Below are positions 15,082-22,789 of a stretch of 31,383 bases of DNA, piece after piece. The notes below the pieces were generated by a model, which saw nothing but the letters and a program-made list of their open reading frames with translations, was not told the origin of the DNA and made no database searches. Location of the stretch: assembly GCA_035691285.1 (NCBI GenBank), contig DASSJI010000163.1:1-31383 (forward strand). The letters run 5' to 3'. Each line of letters opens with the position of its first letter. Position 1 is the first letter of the stretch. Source of the stretch: DATFEN01 sp035691285. GTDB lineage: Bacteria; Acidobacteriota; Vicinamibacteria; Fen-336. The translations under genes and the position numbers were made by a program.

Positions 15082-16082
15082 CCGCGCACCGCCGCCTTGA
15101 GCTCGGCCGCCGAGACGGTGGCCGTGCCGCGCTTCATGACCACGACGCCGCCGGCGCAGTTCGCGAGGCGCGCGGCGTCCGCCGGCGTCGCGCGAGCCGC
15201 CAGGGCCAGCGTGAACGCGGCGATCACCGTGTCGCCGGCGCCTGTCACGTCGGCCACCTGGTCGCTCCCGTGGATCGGGATGTGGACGGGCGGCCGGCCC
15301 CGCTCGAAGAGCGCCATGCCGTCGCTACCGCGCGTGACGAGCACGGCCTGCGTCCCGAGCCGCCGCAGCAGGATCCGGCCCGCGGCCTCGAGCCGCCGGC
15401 GGTCGTGGCCGATGGCGATGCCCAGCGCGGCTTCGACCTCCGGCTCGTTGGGCGTGACGGCGGTCATGCCGCGAAAGGCGGTGAGGGCGTAGCGCGAGTC
15501 GACGGTCACCGGCACGCGCCTCCGGCGCGCCAGCGCGATGGCCGCCTTGACGACCGCCGGCGTGACGAGGCCGAAGCCGTAGTCGCTGACCAGCACGCCG
15601 TCGAGGGGCCCCCGGAACCGGCGGAGCAACGCGACCAAGCGGCGAGCCGCCGACGGGCGGCCGGCCAGGCTCGTGGCTCGGTCGATGCGGACCACCTGCT
15701 GCTTCGTGGAGTGGGCGCCGCCGGCGAGGATGCGCGACTTGACCGGCGTCGCGTATCCAGGTTCCGACACGACGTGCCGCGCGTCGATTCCCCGGGCGCG
15801 CAGAAGGGCCCGGAGCCCGCGGCCGTAGTGGTCCCGGCCGAGCACGCCGAACGCGACCGGCGTCCCGCCGAGGGTGCGTATGTTGTGGATGGCGTTCGCG
15901 CCTCCCCCCAGGCGCAGCTCGGCGCCGTCGTGGCGGAGGATCAGGACCGGCGCCTCGCGGCTGACGCGGTCGATGCGCCCGAAGACGAACTCGTCCGCCA
16001 CGAGGTCCGCGACGACGAGGATCCTGCGGCCGCGGAAGGCGCGGATCGCGCCGAGCAGGCGCGCGCGGTCGGCGGGCGTCAC
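15078..16082 (-). CDS. rfaE1: D-glycero-beta-D-manno-heptose-7-phosphate kinase
   Basis: A 334-residue ribokinase/PfkB-family sugar kinase, equivalent to the N-terminal half of HldE, that phosphorylates heptose 7-phosphate at C1. Seen are the N-terminal VVADLVADEFVFGRIDRVS, the substrate motif LRLGGGANAIHNIRTLG, and the PfkB signature DVTGAGD with GAGD at 281-284, the catalytic Asp284. The GTG start at 16082 overlaps the gmhB stop (GTGA). A longer in-frame extension would lie inside gmhB and is rejected. The split of kinase and adenylyltransferase into adjacent genes is common outside Enterobacteria. Confidence 0.93.
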   Translation of the reverse strand: MTPADRARLLGAIRAFRGRRILVVADLVADEFVFGRIDRVSREAPVLILRHDGAELRLGGGANAIHNIRTLGGTPVAFGVLGRDHYGRGLRALLRARGIDARHVVSEPGYATPVKSRILAGGAHSTKQQVVRIDRATSLAGRPSAARRLVALLRRFRGPLDGVLVSDYGFGLVTPAVVKAAIALARRRRVPVTVDSRYALTAFRGMTAVTPNEPEVEAALGIAIGHDRRRLEAAGRILLRRLGTQAVLVTRGSDGMALFERGRPPVHIPIHGSDQVADVTGAGDTVIAAFTLALAARATPADAARLANCAGGVVVMKRGTATVSAAELKAAVRG

Positions 16083-16663
16083 GCGGCCGCTTCCCCCTCG
16101 AGGATGCGGCTCACCGCGTCGAGGAGCTGCTCCGCCACGAGGTCGGGGGCTCGCTTCCAGCCGGGAGCGTGGTGGGTCCACTCGCCCAGGCCGTAGCCGC
16201 TCTTCACGAGCGCGCCCCGGGCGCCGACGCTCCACGCGAGCTGGAGGTCGCCGTGGCGGTCGCCGACCACCCAGGAGCGCGAGAGGTCGAGTCGAAGCTC
16301 AGCCTCGGCTCGCCTGAGCAACCCCGGCCGCGGCTTCCGGCAGTCGCAGTCGCGGCGATACGGCGGCTCCCCGGCCGAAGGGTGGTGGGGACAGAAATAG
16401 ACGCCGTCGAAGCGCGCCCCGCCGGCCTCCATTGCGGCGGCCATGCGCGCGTGGACCTCGTGGATGACCGCCTCCGGGAAGTAGCCGCGCGCCACGCCGG
16501 CCTGGTTCGTCACGACCACCGCCGCCCAGCCCGCCCGGTTCACGAGGCGCACCGCCTCGACCGACCACGGAAAAAGCTCGAAGCGCGAGGCGTGGTTCAC
16601 GTACCCCACCTCGTGGGACAACGTCCCGTCCCGGTCCATGAAGATGCAGGGGCGGCCCTTCAA
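16079..16663 (-). CDS. gmhB: D-glycero-beta-D-manno-heptose 1,7-bisphosphate 7-phosphatase
   Basis: A 194-residue HAD-IIIA phosphatase that removes the 7-phosphate in ADP-heptose synthesis. The catalytic motif DRDGT has Asp10 and Asp12. The structural zinc site of the GmhB family is present as CPHH and CDC. The C-terminal Mg site VVGDRHGDL follows. The start is taken as TTG 16663, which overlaps the waaF stop as TTGA and gives the complete first beta-strand (KGRPCIFMDRDG). The alternative ATG 16639 would begin at the catalytic motif itself and remove that strand. Its product step fits exactly between rfaE1 and rfaE2, encoded next. Confidence 0.92.
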   Translation of the reverse strand: MKGRPCIFMDRDGTLSHEVGYVNHASRFELFPWSVEAVRLVNRAGWAAVVVTNQAGVARGYFPEAVIHEVHARMAAAMEAGGARFDGVYFCPHHPSAGEPPYRRDCDCRKPRPGLLRRAEAELRLDLSRSWVVGDRHGDLQLAWSVGARGALVKSGYGLGEWTHHAPGWKRAPDLVAEQLLDAVSRILEGEAAA

Positions 16664-17625
16664 AGCCGGCGCGCCTCCTCGACCACGCGGTCCACGCCGA
16701 CGCGCGTCATGCAGCGGTGGTCGATGGGGCATTCGCGGAGCAGGCACGGCGCGCAGTCCACGTCCTCGCGCACGATGCGGTGCGGCGCCGGGCCGGCGGG
16801 GGCCGTCTCGCGCCAGTCCGTCGAGCCGTACACGGCCACGAGGGGCGTCCCCAGGGCCGAGGCGAGGTGCATGGGTCCCGAGTCGTTCGTGAGCAAGAGC
16901 TCGAGGCGGCCGAGCACGCCGACGAGCGCGGGCAGGTCGGTCTCGCCGCAGAGGTTCCGGACGGGCGCCTCGACGGCGGACGCGATGGCATCGCCCAGCG
17001 CGCGCTCGGCGCCGCCGCCGAGGATCGCGACCTGCGCGCCGCGCTCCTCCGCCAGCCGCGTCGCCGCCGCGGCGTAGCGAGCGGCGATCCAGCGCTTCGC
17101 CGACCCGAAGGCGGCCCCGGGGTTGACGCCGACGAAGCGCCCCTCCCCGAGGAGCGCCGCCCCGCGCGCGGCCCACGCTTCGGGGCAGCGGAGCGAGGCG
17201 TCGGGTGAGGCCGAGACGTGGAGGCCGACACCCGCGAGCATCGCCCGATAGTAGTACACCTGGCTGCGGCCCCGGATCGCGCCCGGGACGCGCGCGCGGC
17301 GCGTCCGGAGCGCGCCGCGCGCCTCGGTGGCGTAGCCCCAGCGCTCGGGGATGCCGGCCAGCGCGAGGCTCAGCGCGGATCCGAACGAGTTCGTGAACAG
17401 CACCGCCGCGTCGAAGCGGCCGTGAAGCGCCGCGGCATCGACCCGCACGCCGCGGCTCTCCACGACGCCATCCACTTCGGCGATGGCCTCGTAGAGCTTC
17501 GCCACCCAGGGACGCGCCAGCACCTCGAGGCGCGCCTCGGGGAAGTTCCGGCGCAGGTCGCGCAGCGCGGGCAGCGACAGCACCACGTCGCCGATCCAGT
17601 TGGGAGCGCGGACGAGGAGGTTCAT
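16660..17625 (-). CDS. waaF: lipopolysaccharide heptosyltransferase II-like glycosyltransferase (GT9)
   Basis: A 321-residue GT9 enzyme, predicted to add the second inner-core heptose. It begins MNLLVRAPNWIGDVVLSLPA, the WaaF-type opening with Asp13. The C-terminal half has FVGVNPGAAFGSAKRW and LLTNDSGPMHLASALGTPLV, followed by GSTDWRETAP and a Cys-rich end (DCAPCLLRECPIDHRC). The ATG overlaps the acyltransferase stop by 4 bp. The second heptosyltransferase of this operon is at 13580. Confidence 0.92.
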   Translation of the reverse strand: MNLLVRAPNWIGDVVLSLPALRDLRRNFPEARLEVLARPWVAKLYEAIAEVDGVVESRGVRVDAAALHGRFDAAVLFTNSFGSALSLALAGIPERWGYATEARGALRTRRARVPGAIRGRSQVYYYRAMLAGVGLHVSASPDASLRCPEAWAARGAALLGEGRFVGVNPGAAFGSAKRWIAARYAAAATRLAEERGAQVAILGGGAERALGDAIASAVEAPVRNLCGETDLPALVGVLGRLELLLTNDSGPMHLASALGTPLVAVYGSTDWRETAPAGPAPHRIVREDVDCAPCLLRECPIDHRCMTRVGVDRVVEEARRL

Positions 17626-18515
17626 GGCCGCGGCTGCGTCTTCCAGCGCCGATGCAGCCACAGCCATTGCTCGGGGGCACGGCGGATCCAGCTCTCGGTC
17701 CGAGAAGCGAGCTCCTGGGTTATGCGTGCGATCTCGGCGTCGCGCTCGGCCTCGGGGCGCACCTCGACGGCGGGCTCGTAGCGCAGCCGGTAGCGGCCGT
17801 TCCGCTGCAGCTCGGTCCACGCCGGGAGCAGCGCGCAGCCCGTCTTCAGCGCGAGGGCGGCGGCGACGGTCGTGGTCGCCGCCTTGCGGCCGAAGAAGTC
17901 CACGAAGATGCCGTCCTCCTCGAGCACGTTCTGGTCGAGGAGCATGGCGGCGCTGCGCCCCGCGCGCAGCTCCCGCAGCACGCTGCCCAGCGCCTTGCGC
18001 TTGTAGACCACCGCGTTGCCGGTCACCCTGCGGAGCGCCACCAGGCGCGCGTCGAGGGCGGGGTTCTCGAGCGGCCGCGCCACGACGCTCACCGGTCCGT
18101 AGCGGAGGGCGTGGGCGATTCCGTGGACCTCCCAGTTGCCGAGGTGCGCCGTGCAGTAGAGCATCCCCCTGCCGGGCGCCGCCGCGGCGCGCACGTTCTC
18201 GTCGCCTTCCACGTCGACGAGCGAGACGAGCTCGGAGCCGGTCCGGCCTGCCATCCAGAGCAGGTCGAAGATGACGGCGCCGAAGTGCGCGTAGACGCCG
18301 CGGGCCACACTTCGGACGCGCTGCGCGCTCCAGTCAGGGAACGACGCCCCCAGGTTGTCGCGGGCGATGCGCATGTGGCGCACGTCCAGCCGGCCCCAGA
18401 GCCGACCGAGGGTCCGGCCGGCCGCGAGGGCGAGCCGGCGCGGCAGGCGCCGCACGAGCGCCTGCGCCGCCGCGGCCGCGAGCGCCTCGAGCCGGTAGCG
18501 GGTCGCCCTCGTCAC
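17622..18515 (-). CDS. lipid A biosynthesis acyltransferase (LpxL/HtrB family)
   Basis: A 297-residue inner-membrane lysophospholipid-type acyltransferase that adds secondary acyl chains to Kdo-lipid IVA. The catalytic HX4(D/E) motif is HLGNWE, with His124 and Glu129. A downstream LLDQNVLEEDGIFVDFFG block and the C-terminal WIRRAPEQWLWLHRRWK are typical of the family. The N-terminus is Arg/Ala-rich and amphipathic. The GTG start at 18515 overlaps the lpxK stop (GTGA). LpxL and LpxM cannot be told apart from sequence alone; only one copy is in this operon. Confidence 0.92.
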   Translation of the reverse strand: MTRATRYRLEALAAAAAQALVRRLPRRLALAAGRTLGRLWGRLDVRHMRIARDNLGASFPDWSAQRVRSVARGVYAHFGAVIFDLLWMAGRTGSELVSLVDVEGDENVRAAAAPGRGMLYCTAHLGNWEVHGIAHALRYGPVSVVARPLENPALDARLVALRRVTGNAVVYKRKALGSVLRELRAGRSAAMLLDQNVLEEDGIFVDFFGRKAATTTVAAALALKTGCALLPAWTELQRNGRYRLRYEPAVEVRPEAERDAEIARITQELASRTESWIRRAPEQWLWLHRRWKTQPRP

Positions 18516-19486
18516 GCCGCCCTCCGCGCCACGCGCAGCAGCCGTTCCCGGAAGCTCTCCTCGTCGGCGAACTGGACGCCCACGCGCAGCACGCGCACCG
18601 GCGGGCCCGAGCGCGCCGCGGGCGGCAGCCGCACCGCGTCCTTCGCCGTCGTCAAGATGGCCTCCGCCCCCGTCGCGACCGCGCGCGCCGCCACCCCGGC
18701 CCAGTCGGAGTCGCTGAAGCGGTGGTGATCGCGGAAGACGTCCCGTCCGGCGACCGCCACGCCGCACGCCGCGGCATCGGCCACGAACCGCTCGGGGCGC
18801 GCGATCCCGCACACGAGCCACGCGCTCCGCGGGACGCGCTGCTCGCGGCCGTCGAGGTCGGCGGCGCCCAGCACGCGCCGCGTCACCCGCCAGGTCTCGA
18901 CGCCTCCGGGACCCGGCCCGTCCTCGGTCAGCAGGACGCCGTGGGCGCGGGCCACGGACCGCGGGAACTCCCGGAGCCGGCCGGCGGGCAGCGGCCAATC
19001 CCTCAGGTCTTCGGGCGTGGCGCAGACGAGATCGAGATCGCGCCGCAGCCGAAGGTGCTGGAAGCCGTCGTCGAGGACGTGGACGCGGCGTCCGAAGAGC
19101 CGCTCTGCGAGCAACGCGGCCGCGTCGCGCCGGCGTCCGATCAGCACGGGCACGCCGGACAGGGCGCGGGCCAGCATCACGGGCTCGTCGCCGGCGCTCC
19201 GCGCGTCCATCCGGAGGCCGTCGCCGTCCGACACCACCTGGGGACCGCCCGCGTACGCGCCCCCGTAGCCGCGGCTCAGGATCGCGACGGGAAGCGCGGC
19301 GTCCCGGAGCGTGCGCGCGATCCACTCGACCACCGGCGTCTTCCCCGATCCCCCGACGCTCAGGTTGCCGACGCTGATCACGGGCCCCTCGGGCCGGAGG
19401 GACGGCAGGAGCCCGGCGCGGTAGGCCGCCACGCGCAGCGCGCCGAGCGCGCCGTAGGCGATCCCGAGGGGCAGCAGGAGCCTCAT
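18512..19486 (-). CDS. lpxK: tetraacyldisaccharide 4'-kinase
   Basis: A 324-residue membrane-associated P-loop kinase that phosphorylates the 4' position of the lipid A disaccharide. An N-terminal hydrophobic helix precedes the Walker A SVGGSGKTP (Lys49, Thr50). ILSRGYGG, LDDGFQHLRLRRDLDLV and FRDHHRFSDSDW follow, all family hallmarks. The length matches E. coli LpxK (328). The ATG overlaps the kdtA stop by 4 bp. Confidence 0.95.
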   Translation of the reverse strand: MRLLLPLGIAYGALGALRVAAYRAGLLPSLRPEGPVISVGNLSVGGSGKTPVVEWIARTLRDAALPVAILSRGYGGAYAGGPQVVSDGDGLRMDARSAGDEPVMLARALSGVPVLIGRRRDAAALLAERLFGRRVHVLDDGFQHLRLRRDLDLVCATPEDLRDWPLPAGRLREFPRSVARAHGVLLTEDGPGPGGVETWRVTRRVLGAADLDGREQRVPRSAWLVCGIARPERFVADAAACGVAVAGRDVFRDHHRFSDSDWAGVAARAVATGAEAILTTAKDAVRLPPAARSGPPVRVLRVGVQFADEESFRERLLRVARRAA

Positions 19487-20751
19487 GCGACGAGCGCCGC
19501 GAGCGCGTCCACGGTCCTCTGGAGCGCGCCCCGGTTGCGGTCGACGAGGGCGCGCGCGTGCTCGCCCAGCTCGCGGCGCCGAGCCCCGTCCGTCAGGAGC
19601 CCCGACAGGGCGTCCATGAGCTCGCCCTCGTCCCCGACCTGGACGAGAGCCCCCTCGGCGCGGAACTGGTCGGCGATCTCCTGGAAGTTCTCCATGTGCG
19701 GCCCCACCACGACCGGCTTGCCCCAGGCTGCCGCCTCGAGCACGTTGTGCCCGCCCTTCTGGACGAGGCTCCCTCCGACGAAGGCGACGGTCGCGTACGA
19801 GTACGCCGAAGCGAGCTCGCCGAGGGTGTCGAGCAGCAGCACCTCGCCGTTGCGCCAGGCCGATCCGTCGCTCGCGCGGCGCCGGCGGCAGCGCAGGCCG
19901 AGAGCCTCGGCCAGCGGCGGGACCGCCTCGAAACGCTCGGGGTGGCGCGGCGCGATCGCCAGGGCCAGGTCGGGCTCAGCCGCCAGGAGCCGCGCGTAGA
20001 CCCGCAGGAGCGCCGCCTCCTCGCCCTCCGTCGTGCTTCCGGCCAGGAGGATCGGCCGGCCCCGAAGGGGAGCGAACGCGCTCTCCAAGGCGGGGCTCGG
20101 CGCCGGCACGTCGACGGCGTCGAACTTGAGGTTTCCGGTGACGCGCACCCGGCCCGGAGGAGCCCCCATCGCAAGGATGCGCTCCGCGTGGGCCTCCGCC
20201 TGCATGAGGAACAGGTCGACCTGGTCGAGGACCGGCTCCAGGAAGAAGCGGAGGCGGCGGTAACGCGGGAAGCTCCGCGGCGAGATGCGGCCGTTGACCA
20301 GGGCCACGCGCGCGCCGCGACGGCGCGCCTCGCGGATCAGGTTCGGCCACAGCTCCGTCTCGACGAGCACCAGCAGCTCCGCCCGCACGGCGCGGAGGGC
20401 GTGCCGCGACGGGCCGGGGAAGTCGAACGGTGCGAAGAAGAGCGCGTCGTGGCCGCTCAGGCTGCGGCGCGCCACGTCGTTGCCCGTCAGCGTGGTCGTC
20501 GAGACGACGAGCCGCCGGCCCGGGAGGCGCCGGCCGAGCGGCCCCAGGAGCGCCCGCGCCGCGAGGACCTCGCCCACCGAGACGGCATGGATCCAGAGCG
20601 AAGGCGAATCCCCGGCGACGCCCTGAGGCAGGCGCCCGAAGCGCTCCCGGAACGTCTTCAGGTACTTGCCGGTGCCGCGCCCCTTCCAGAGGTAGTAGGG
20701 GATCGAAAGCGTGAAGGCGACCGCCAGCAGGACGTTATACAGAAGATACAA
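19483..20751 (-). CDS. waaA: 3-deoxy-D-manno-octulosonic acid transferase (Kdo transferase)
   Basis: A 422-residue GT30 enzyme (also called KdtA) that attaches Kdo to lipid IVA at the inner membrane. An N-terminal membrane anchor (LLAVAFTLSIPYYLW) is followed by HAVSVGEVLAA with the catalytic Glu61. LVETELWPNLI, VNGRIS and the nucleotide-sugar site with GGSLVQKGGHNVLEAAAWGK come after. The start is TTG 20751, because no ATG or GTG lies in frame near the conserved N-terminus and homologues begin with the same MYLLYN-like sequence. It is the first gene of the overlapping LPS operon and lies 44 bp downstream of the cyanophycinase-like gene, so it may also be read from that promoter. Confidence 0.92.
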   Translation of the reverse strand: MYLLYNVLLAVAFTLSIPYYLWKGRGTGKYLKTFRERFGRLPQGVAGDSPSLWIHAVSVGEVLAARALLGPLGRRLPGRRLVVSTTTLTGNDVARRSLSGHDALFFAPFDFPGPSRHALRAVRAELLVLVETELWPNLIREARRRGARVALVNGRISPRSFPRYRRLRFFLEPVLDQVDLFLMQAEAHAERILAMGAPPGRVRVTGNLKFDAVDVPAPSPALESAFAPLRGRPILLAGSTTEGEEAALLRVYARLLAAEPDLALAIAPRHPERFEAVPPLAEALGLRCRRRRASDGSAWRNGEVLLLDTLGELASAYSYATVAFVGGSLVQKGGHNVLEAAAWGKPVVVGPHMENFQEIADQFRAEGALVQVGDEGELMDALSGLLTDGARRRELGEHARALVDRNRGALQRTVDALAALVA

Positions 20752-20758
20752 GCGAAGA

Positions 20759-20764
20759 AGTATA
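20759..20764 (-). promoter_or_regulatory. weak -10-like element before waaA
   Basis: TATACT on the minus strand, 7 nt before the TTG start of waaA, in an unusually AT-rich patch. No good -35 is seen at 17 bp: TTACCG lies 20 bp upstream. There is also no clear Shine-Dalgarno. If used, it would give a leaderless LPS operon transcript. Confidence 0.25.
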
Positions 20765-20795
20765 GCCGGCGGTCGCGGCGAGGCCGGTAACGCGA

Positions 20796-21584
20796 CTACT
20801 CGAGCCGCCGCTCGCGCAGGTCGTAGCGCTGGCCCGCTTTCAGGACGCGGATCCTGAGGGCGCCCCGCTCCTTCCGGCCGTCCACGATCATCACGGACCC
20901 GCCCACGACCTCGGCCTTGCGCCCGCCCTCGACCAGGAGAGCGGCATCCTCGTCGACGCCGACGCCGAGCTCGCCGGGATTGGCGAGGATCAGGGCGAAC
21001 AGCCGGTTCTCCCGCTGCCGCCGGATGAAGTGCTGGTCCAGGATCACGCCGGGGATCAGGCCCAGGCCCTCGCGGGTCGCGACCTTGGCCGCGTCGATCA
21101 CCTTGAAGTCGCCCTCGCCGGTGATCATCACCCGGGACATCGCCGCCGTGCCGGCGCTCGTGCCGCCGAACACGACACCGGCGCGATGGCGCTCGCGAAC
21201 GGCACGCAACAGCTCGGGGTCGCGGAGCGCGTCCATGATGCGGGCCTGGTCGCCGCCCCCGAAGAAGACCCCGGTCGCGTCGCGCAGCAGCGCCAGGAAC
21301 CGCTCGCGCGCCTCGGGCCCGAGCGGAGCGAGGGGCGCCATCTCGATCGAGGCCGGCGCGAGGGGCGCGAGGTCCTCGCGAACGCCGTCGAAGCTCTCCT
21401 CGGGCGACGCGCTCGCCCACGTCACGACCAGGAGCCGCGCAGCCTTCCCGCCCGCCCACTCGACGAAGCGCTGCAGCGCCCGGGGCGGACGCTCGCCACC
21501 CCCGAACAGGACCAGGGCGCCGTCGGCGCCGGCCGGAGCGGCGACTGCGCAGACGACCGTCAGCAACAGCGCTCGGGGGCTCAT
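20796..21584 (-). CDS. exported cyanophycinase-like peptidase, S51 family
   Basis: A 262-residue serine peptidase of family S51 (cyanophycinase/peptidase E). A Sec signal peptide (residues 1-20, ending GADG) is followed by VLFGGGERP and VFFGGGDQARIMDAL. The nucleophile elbow is VVFGGTSAG, with Ser143. Later DQHFIRRQRENRL and GVGVDEDAALLV match the cyanophycinase subgroup rather than the shorter dipeptidase PepE. Cyanophycinase cuts multi-L-arginyl-poly-L-aspartate to beta-Asp-Arg. The signal peptide suggests action outside the cytoplasm, as in CphE of cyanophycin-scavenging bacteria. The gene is divergent from a plant-type isoaspartyl peptidase gene 44 bp away, which would handle the next step. 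Confidence 0.88.
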   Translation of the reverse strand: MSPRALLLTVVCAVAAPAGADGALVLFGGGERPPRALQRFVEWAGGKAARLLVVTWASASPEESFDGVREDLAPLAPASIEMAPLAPLGPEARERFLALLRDATGVFFGGGDQARIMDALRDPELLRAVRERHRAGVVFGGTSAGTAAMSRVMITGEGDFKVIDAAKVATREGLGLIPGVILDQHFIRRQRENRLFALILANPGELGVGVDEDAALLVEGGRKAEVVGGSVMIVDGRKERGALRIRVLKAGQRYDLRERRLE

Positions 21585-21587
21585 GGG

Positions 21588-21616
21588 TTGAAGGGGAGAG
21601 GAAACGCCGCTACCTT
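21588..21616 (+). promoter_or_regulatory. possible promoter of the isoaspartyl peptidase gene
   Basis: TTGAAG (21588-21593) and TACCTT (21611-21616) are separated by 17 bp in the 44-bp divergent gap. The -10 is weak. The gap is so short that the promoters of the two divergent genes must overlap, which would favour shared control. Confidence 0.25.
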
Positions 21617-21628
21617 ACCGCCGATCTC

Positions 21629-22510
21629 ATGAACAGGCCAGCGCTCATCGTCCACGGCGGCTGCGGCACGCCTCCCCGCGGAGAGGAGGACGCGCGCAAC
21701 GCCGCCTGCGAGCGCGCCGCGGACGCGGGCTTCGCGGTGCTGGACGGCGGCGGCAGCGCCCTCGACGCCGCCGAGGCGGCGGTGCGCCGACTGGAGGACG
21801 AGCCGCTCCTCAACGCGGGCACGGGGTCGTACCTGCAGGCCGACGGCGTGGCTCGCCTCGACGCCAGCGTCATGGCCTCGGACGGCCGCGCGGGCGCCGT
21901 CGCTCAGGCGCCCAACCTGAAGAACCCGATCCGCCTCGCCCGCTACCTCCTCGAGCAGGACGCCCACGTGATGCTCGCGGGACGCGAGGCGCTCGAGCTG
22001 GCCCAGCGCCTGGGCCACGAGACGGCGGTCGTCGCGACGCCGGCGAAGATCGCCTACTGGCAGGAGCACCTGCGCGACCACCACAGCCGGCTCGACTACG
22101 AAGCGATGGGCGCCGAGTGGAAGGCCGAGAACCCGCGCCGCCTCGGCACGGTGGGCTGCGTGGCGCTGGACGCACAAGGCCGGCTCGCGGCCGCCACCTC
22201 GACCGGCGGCACCGGGCAGTGCTATCCGGGGCGCGTCGGCGACACCCCGATCATCGGCGCCGGCACCTACTGCACCCCCCAGGTCGGCGTGTCGATGACC
22301 GGCGTGGGCGAGCGCATCATGGTCCTGCTCTCCGCGAAGCGCCTCGCCGACCTCGTCGCGGACGGCCGCTCACCGGCGGAGGCTGGCGCGGCTGTCATGG
22401 CCGAGCTGGACCGCGTCAACGGCGCCGCAGGCCTGATCGCACTCGCCGCCGACGGCACCCTGGTCGCGCTGCGCAACACGCCGTTCATGGCCACCGCCAG
22501 GCGTCACTGA
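21629..22510 (+). CDS. isoaspartyl peptidase/plant-type L-asparaginase (Ntn hydrolase)
   Basis: A 293-residue N-terminal-nucleophile hydrolase that cleaves beta-aspartyl dipeptides and often L-asparagine. The precursor self-cleaves before the catalytic Thr: here Thr174 in RRLGTVGCVALD. N-terminal motifs are IVHGGCG, GGGSALDAAEAAVRRLED and LNAGTGSYLQADG. The beta-subunit has STGGTGQCYPGRVGDTPIIGAG in two adjoining blocks and SMTGVGERIM. There is no signal peptide, so it is cytoplasmic, which would require uptake of dipeptides made by the exported cyanophycinase. The divergent arrangement with that gene supports a cyanophycin or isoaspartyl-peptide pathway. Confidence 0.92.
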   Translation: MNRPALIVHGGCGTPPRGEEDARNAACERAADAGFAVLDGGGSALDAAEAAVRRLEDEPLLNAGTGSYLQADGVARLDASVMASDGRAGAVAQAPNLKNPIRLARYLLEQDAHVMLAGREALELAQRLGHETAVVATPAKIAYWQEHLRDHHSRLDYEAMGAEWKAENPRRLGTVGCVALDAQGRLAAATSTGGTGQCYPGRVGDTPIIGAGTYCTPQVGVSMTGVGERIMVLLSAKRLADLVADGRSPAEAGAAVMAELDRVNGAAGLIALAADGTLVALRNTPFMATARRH

Positions 22511-22513
22511 TGC

Positions 22514-22530
22514 TATGATGGTTACATCAT
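22514..22530 (+). promoter_or_regulatory. vapB promoter/operator
   Basis: ATGATG (22515-22520) and CATCAT (22525-22530) form an inverted repeat around GTTA, and TATGAT (22514-22519) is a near-consensus -10. The right arm overlaps the vapB ATG at 22529. A ribbon-helix-helix antitoxin bound here would block its own promoter, the usual toxin-antitoxin autoregulation. The predicted mRNA would be leaderless. No convincing -35 was found. Confidence 0.5.
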
Positions 22531-22789
22531 GATGGCACGAACGCAGGTGAGCCTGGAGCCCGAGCTGCAGCGGCGGGCTCGCCGACGGGCCGCCGAGCTC
22601 GGCGTCTCCTTCGCCGAGTACGTGCGCCGGGCCGTAGAGCGCGATCTGGGCCGTCCGCGGCCGAAGGCCGACCCTTCGAGCGTCTTCGCGCTCGGGGCTT
22701 CCCGCGGGTCCGACATCGCGACGGGCAAGGATCGCCTGATCGGGGAGGCGGTCGCCGCGCGGCGCTCGCGGCGCCGCGCCCGGCGCTGA
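22529..22789 (+). CDS. vapB: VapB-like ribbon-helix-helix antitoxin
   Basis: An 86-residue protein with an N-terminal ribbon-helix-helix DNA-binding fold: ARTQVSLEPELQRRARRRAA, then LGVSFAEYVRRAVERDLG. The disordered, basic C-terminal part would wrap the toxin. The start is ATG 22529 or 22532. The gene is directly followed by, and overlaps, a PIN-domain toxin gene, the classical type II antitoxin-toxin order. Confidence 0.85.
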   Translation: MMARTQVSLEPELQRRARRRAAELGVSFAEYVRRAVERDLGRPRPKADPSSVFALGASRGSDIATGKDRLIGEAVAARRSRRRARR

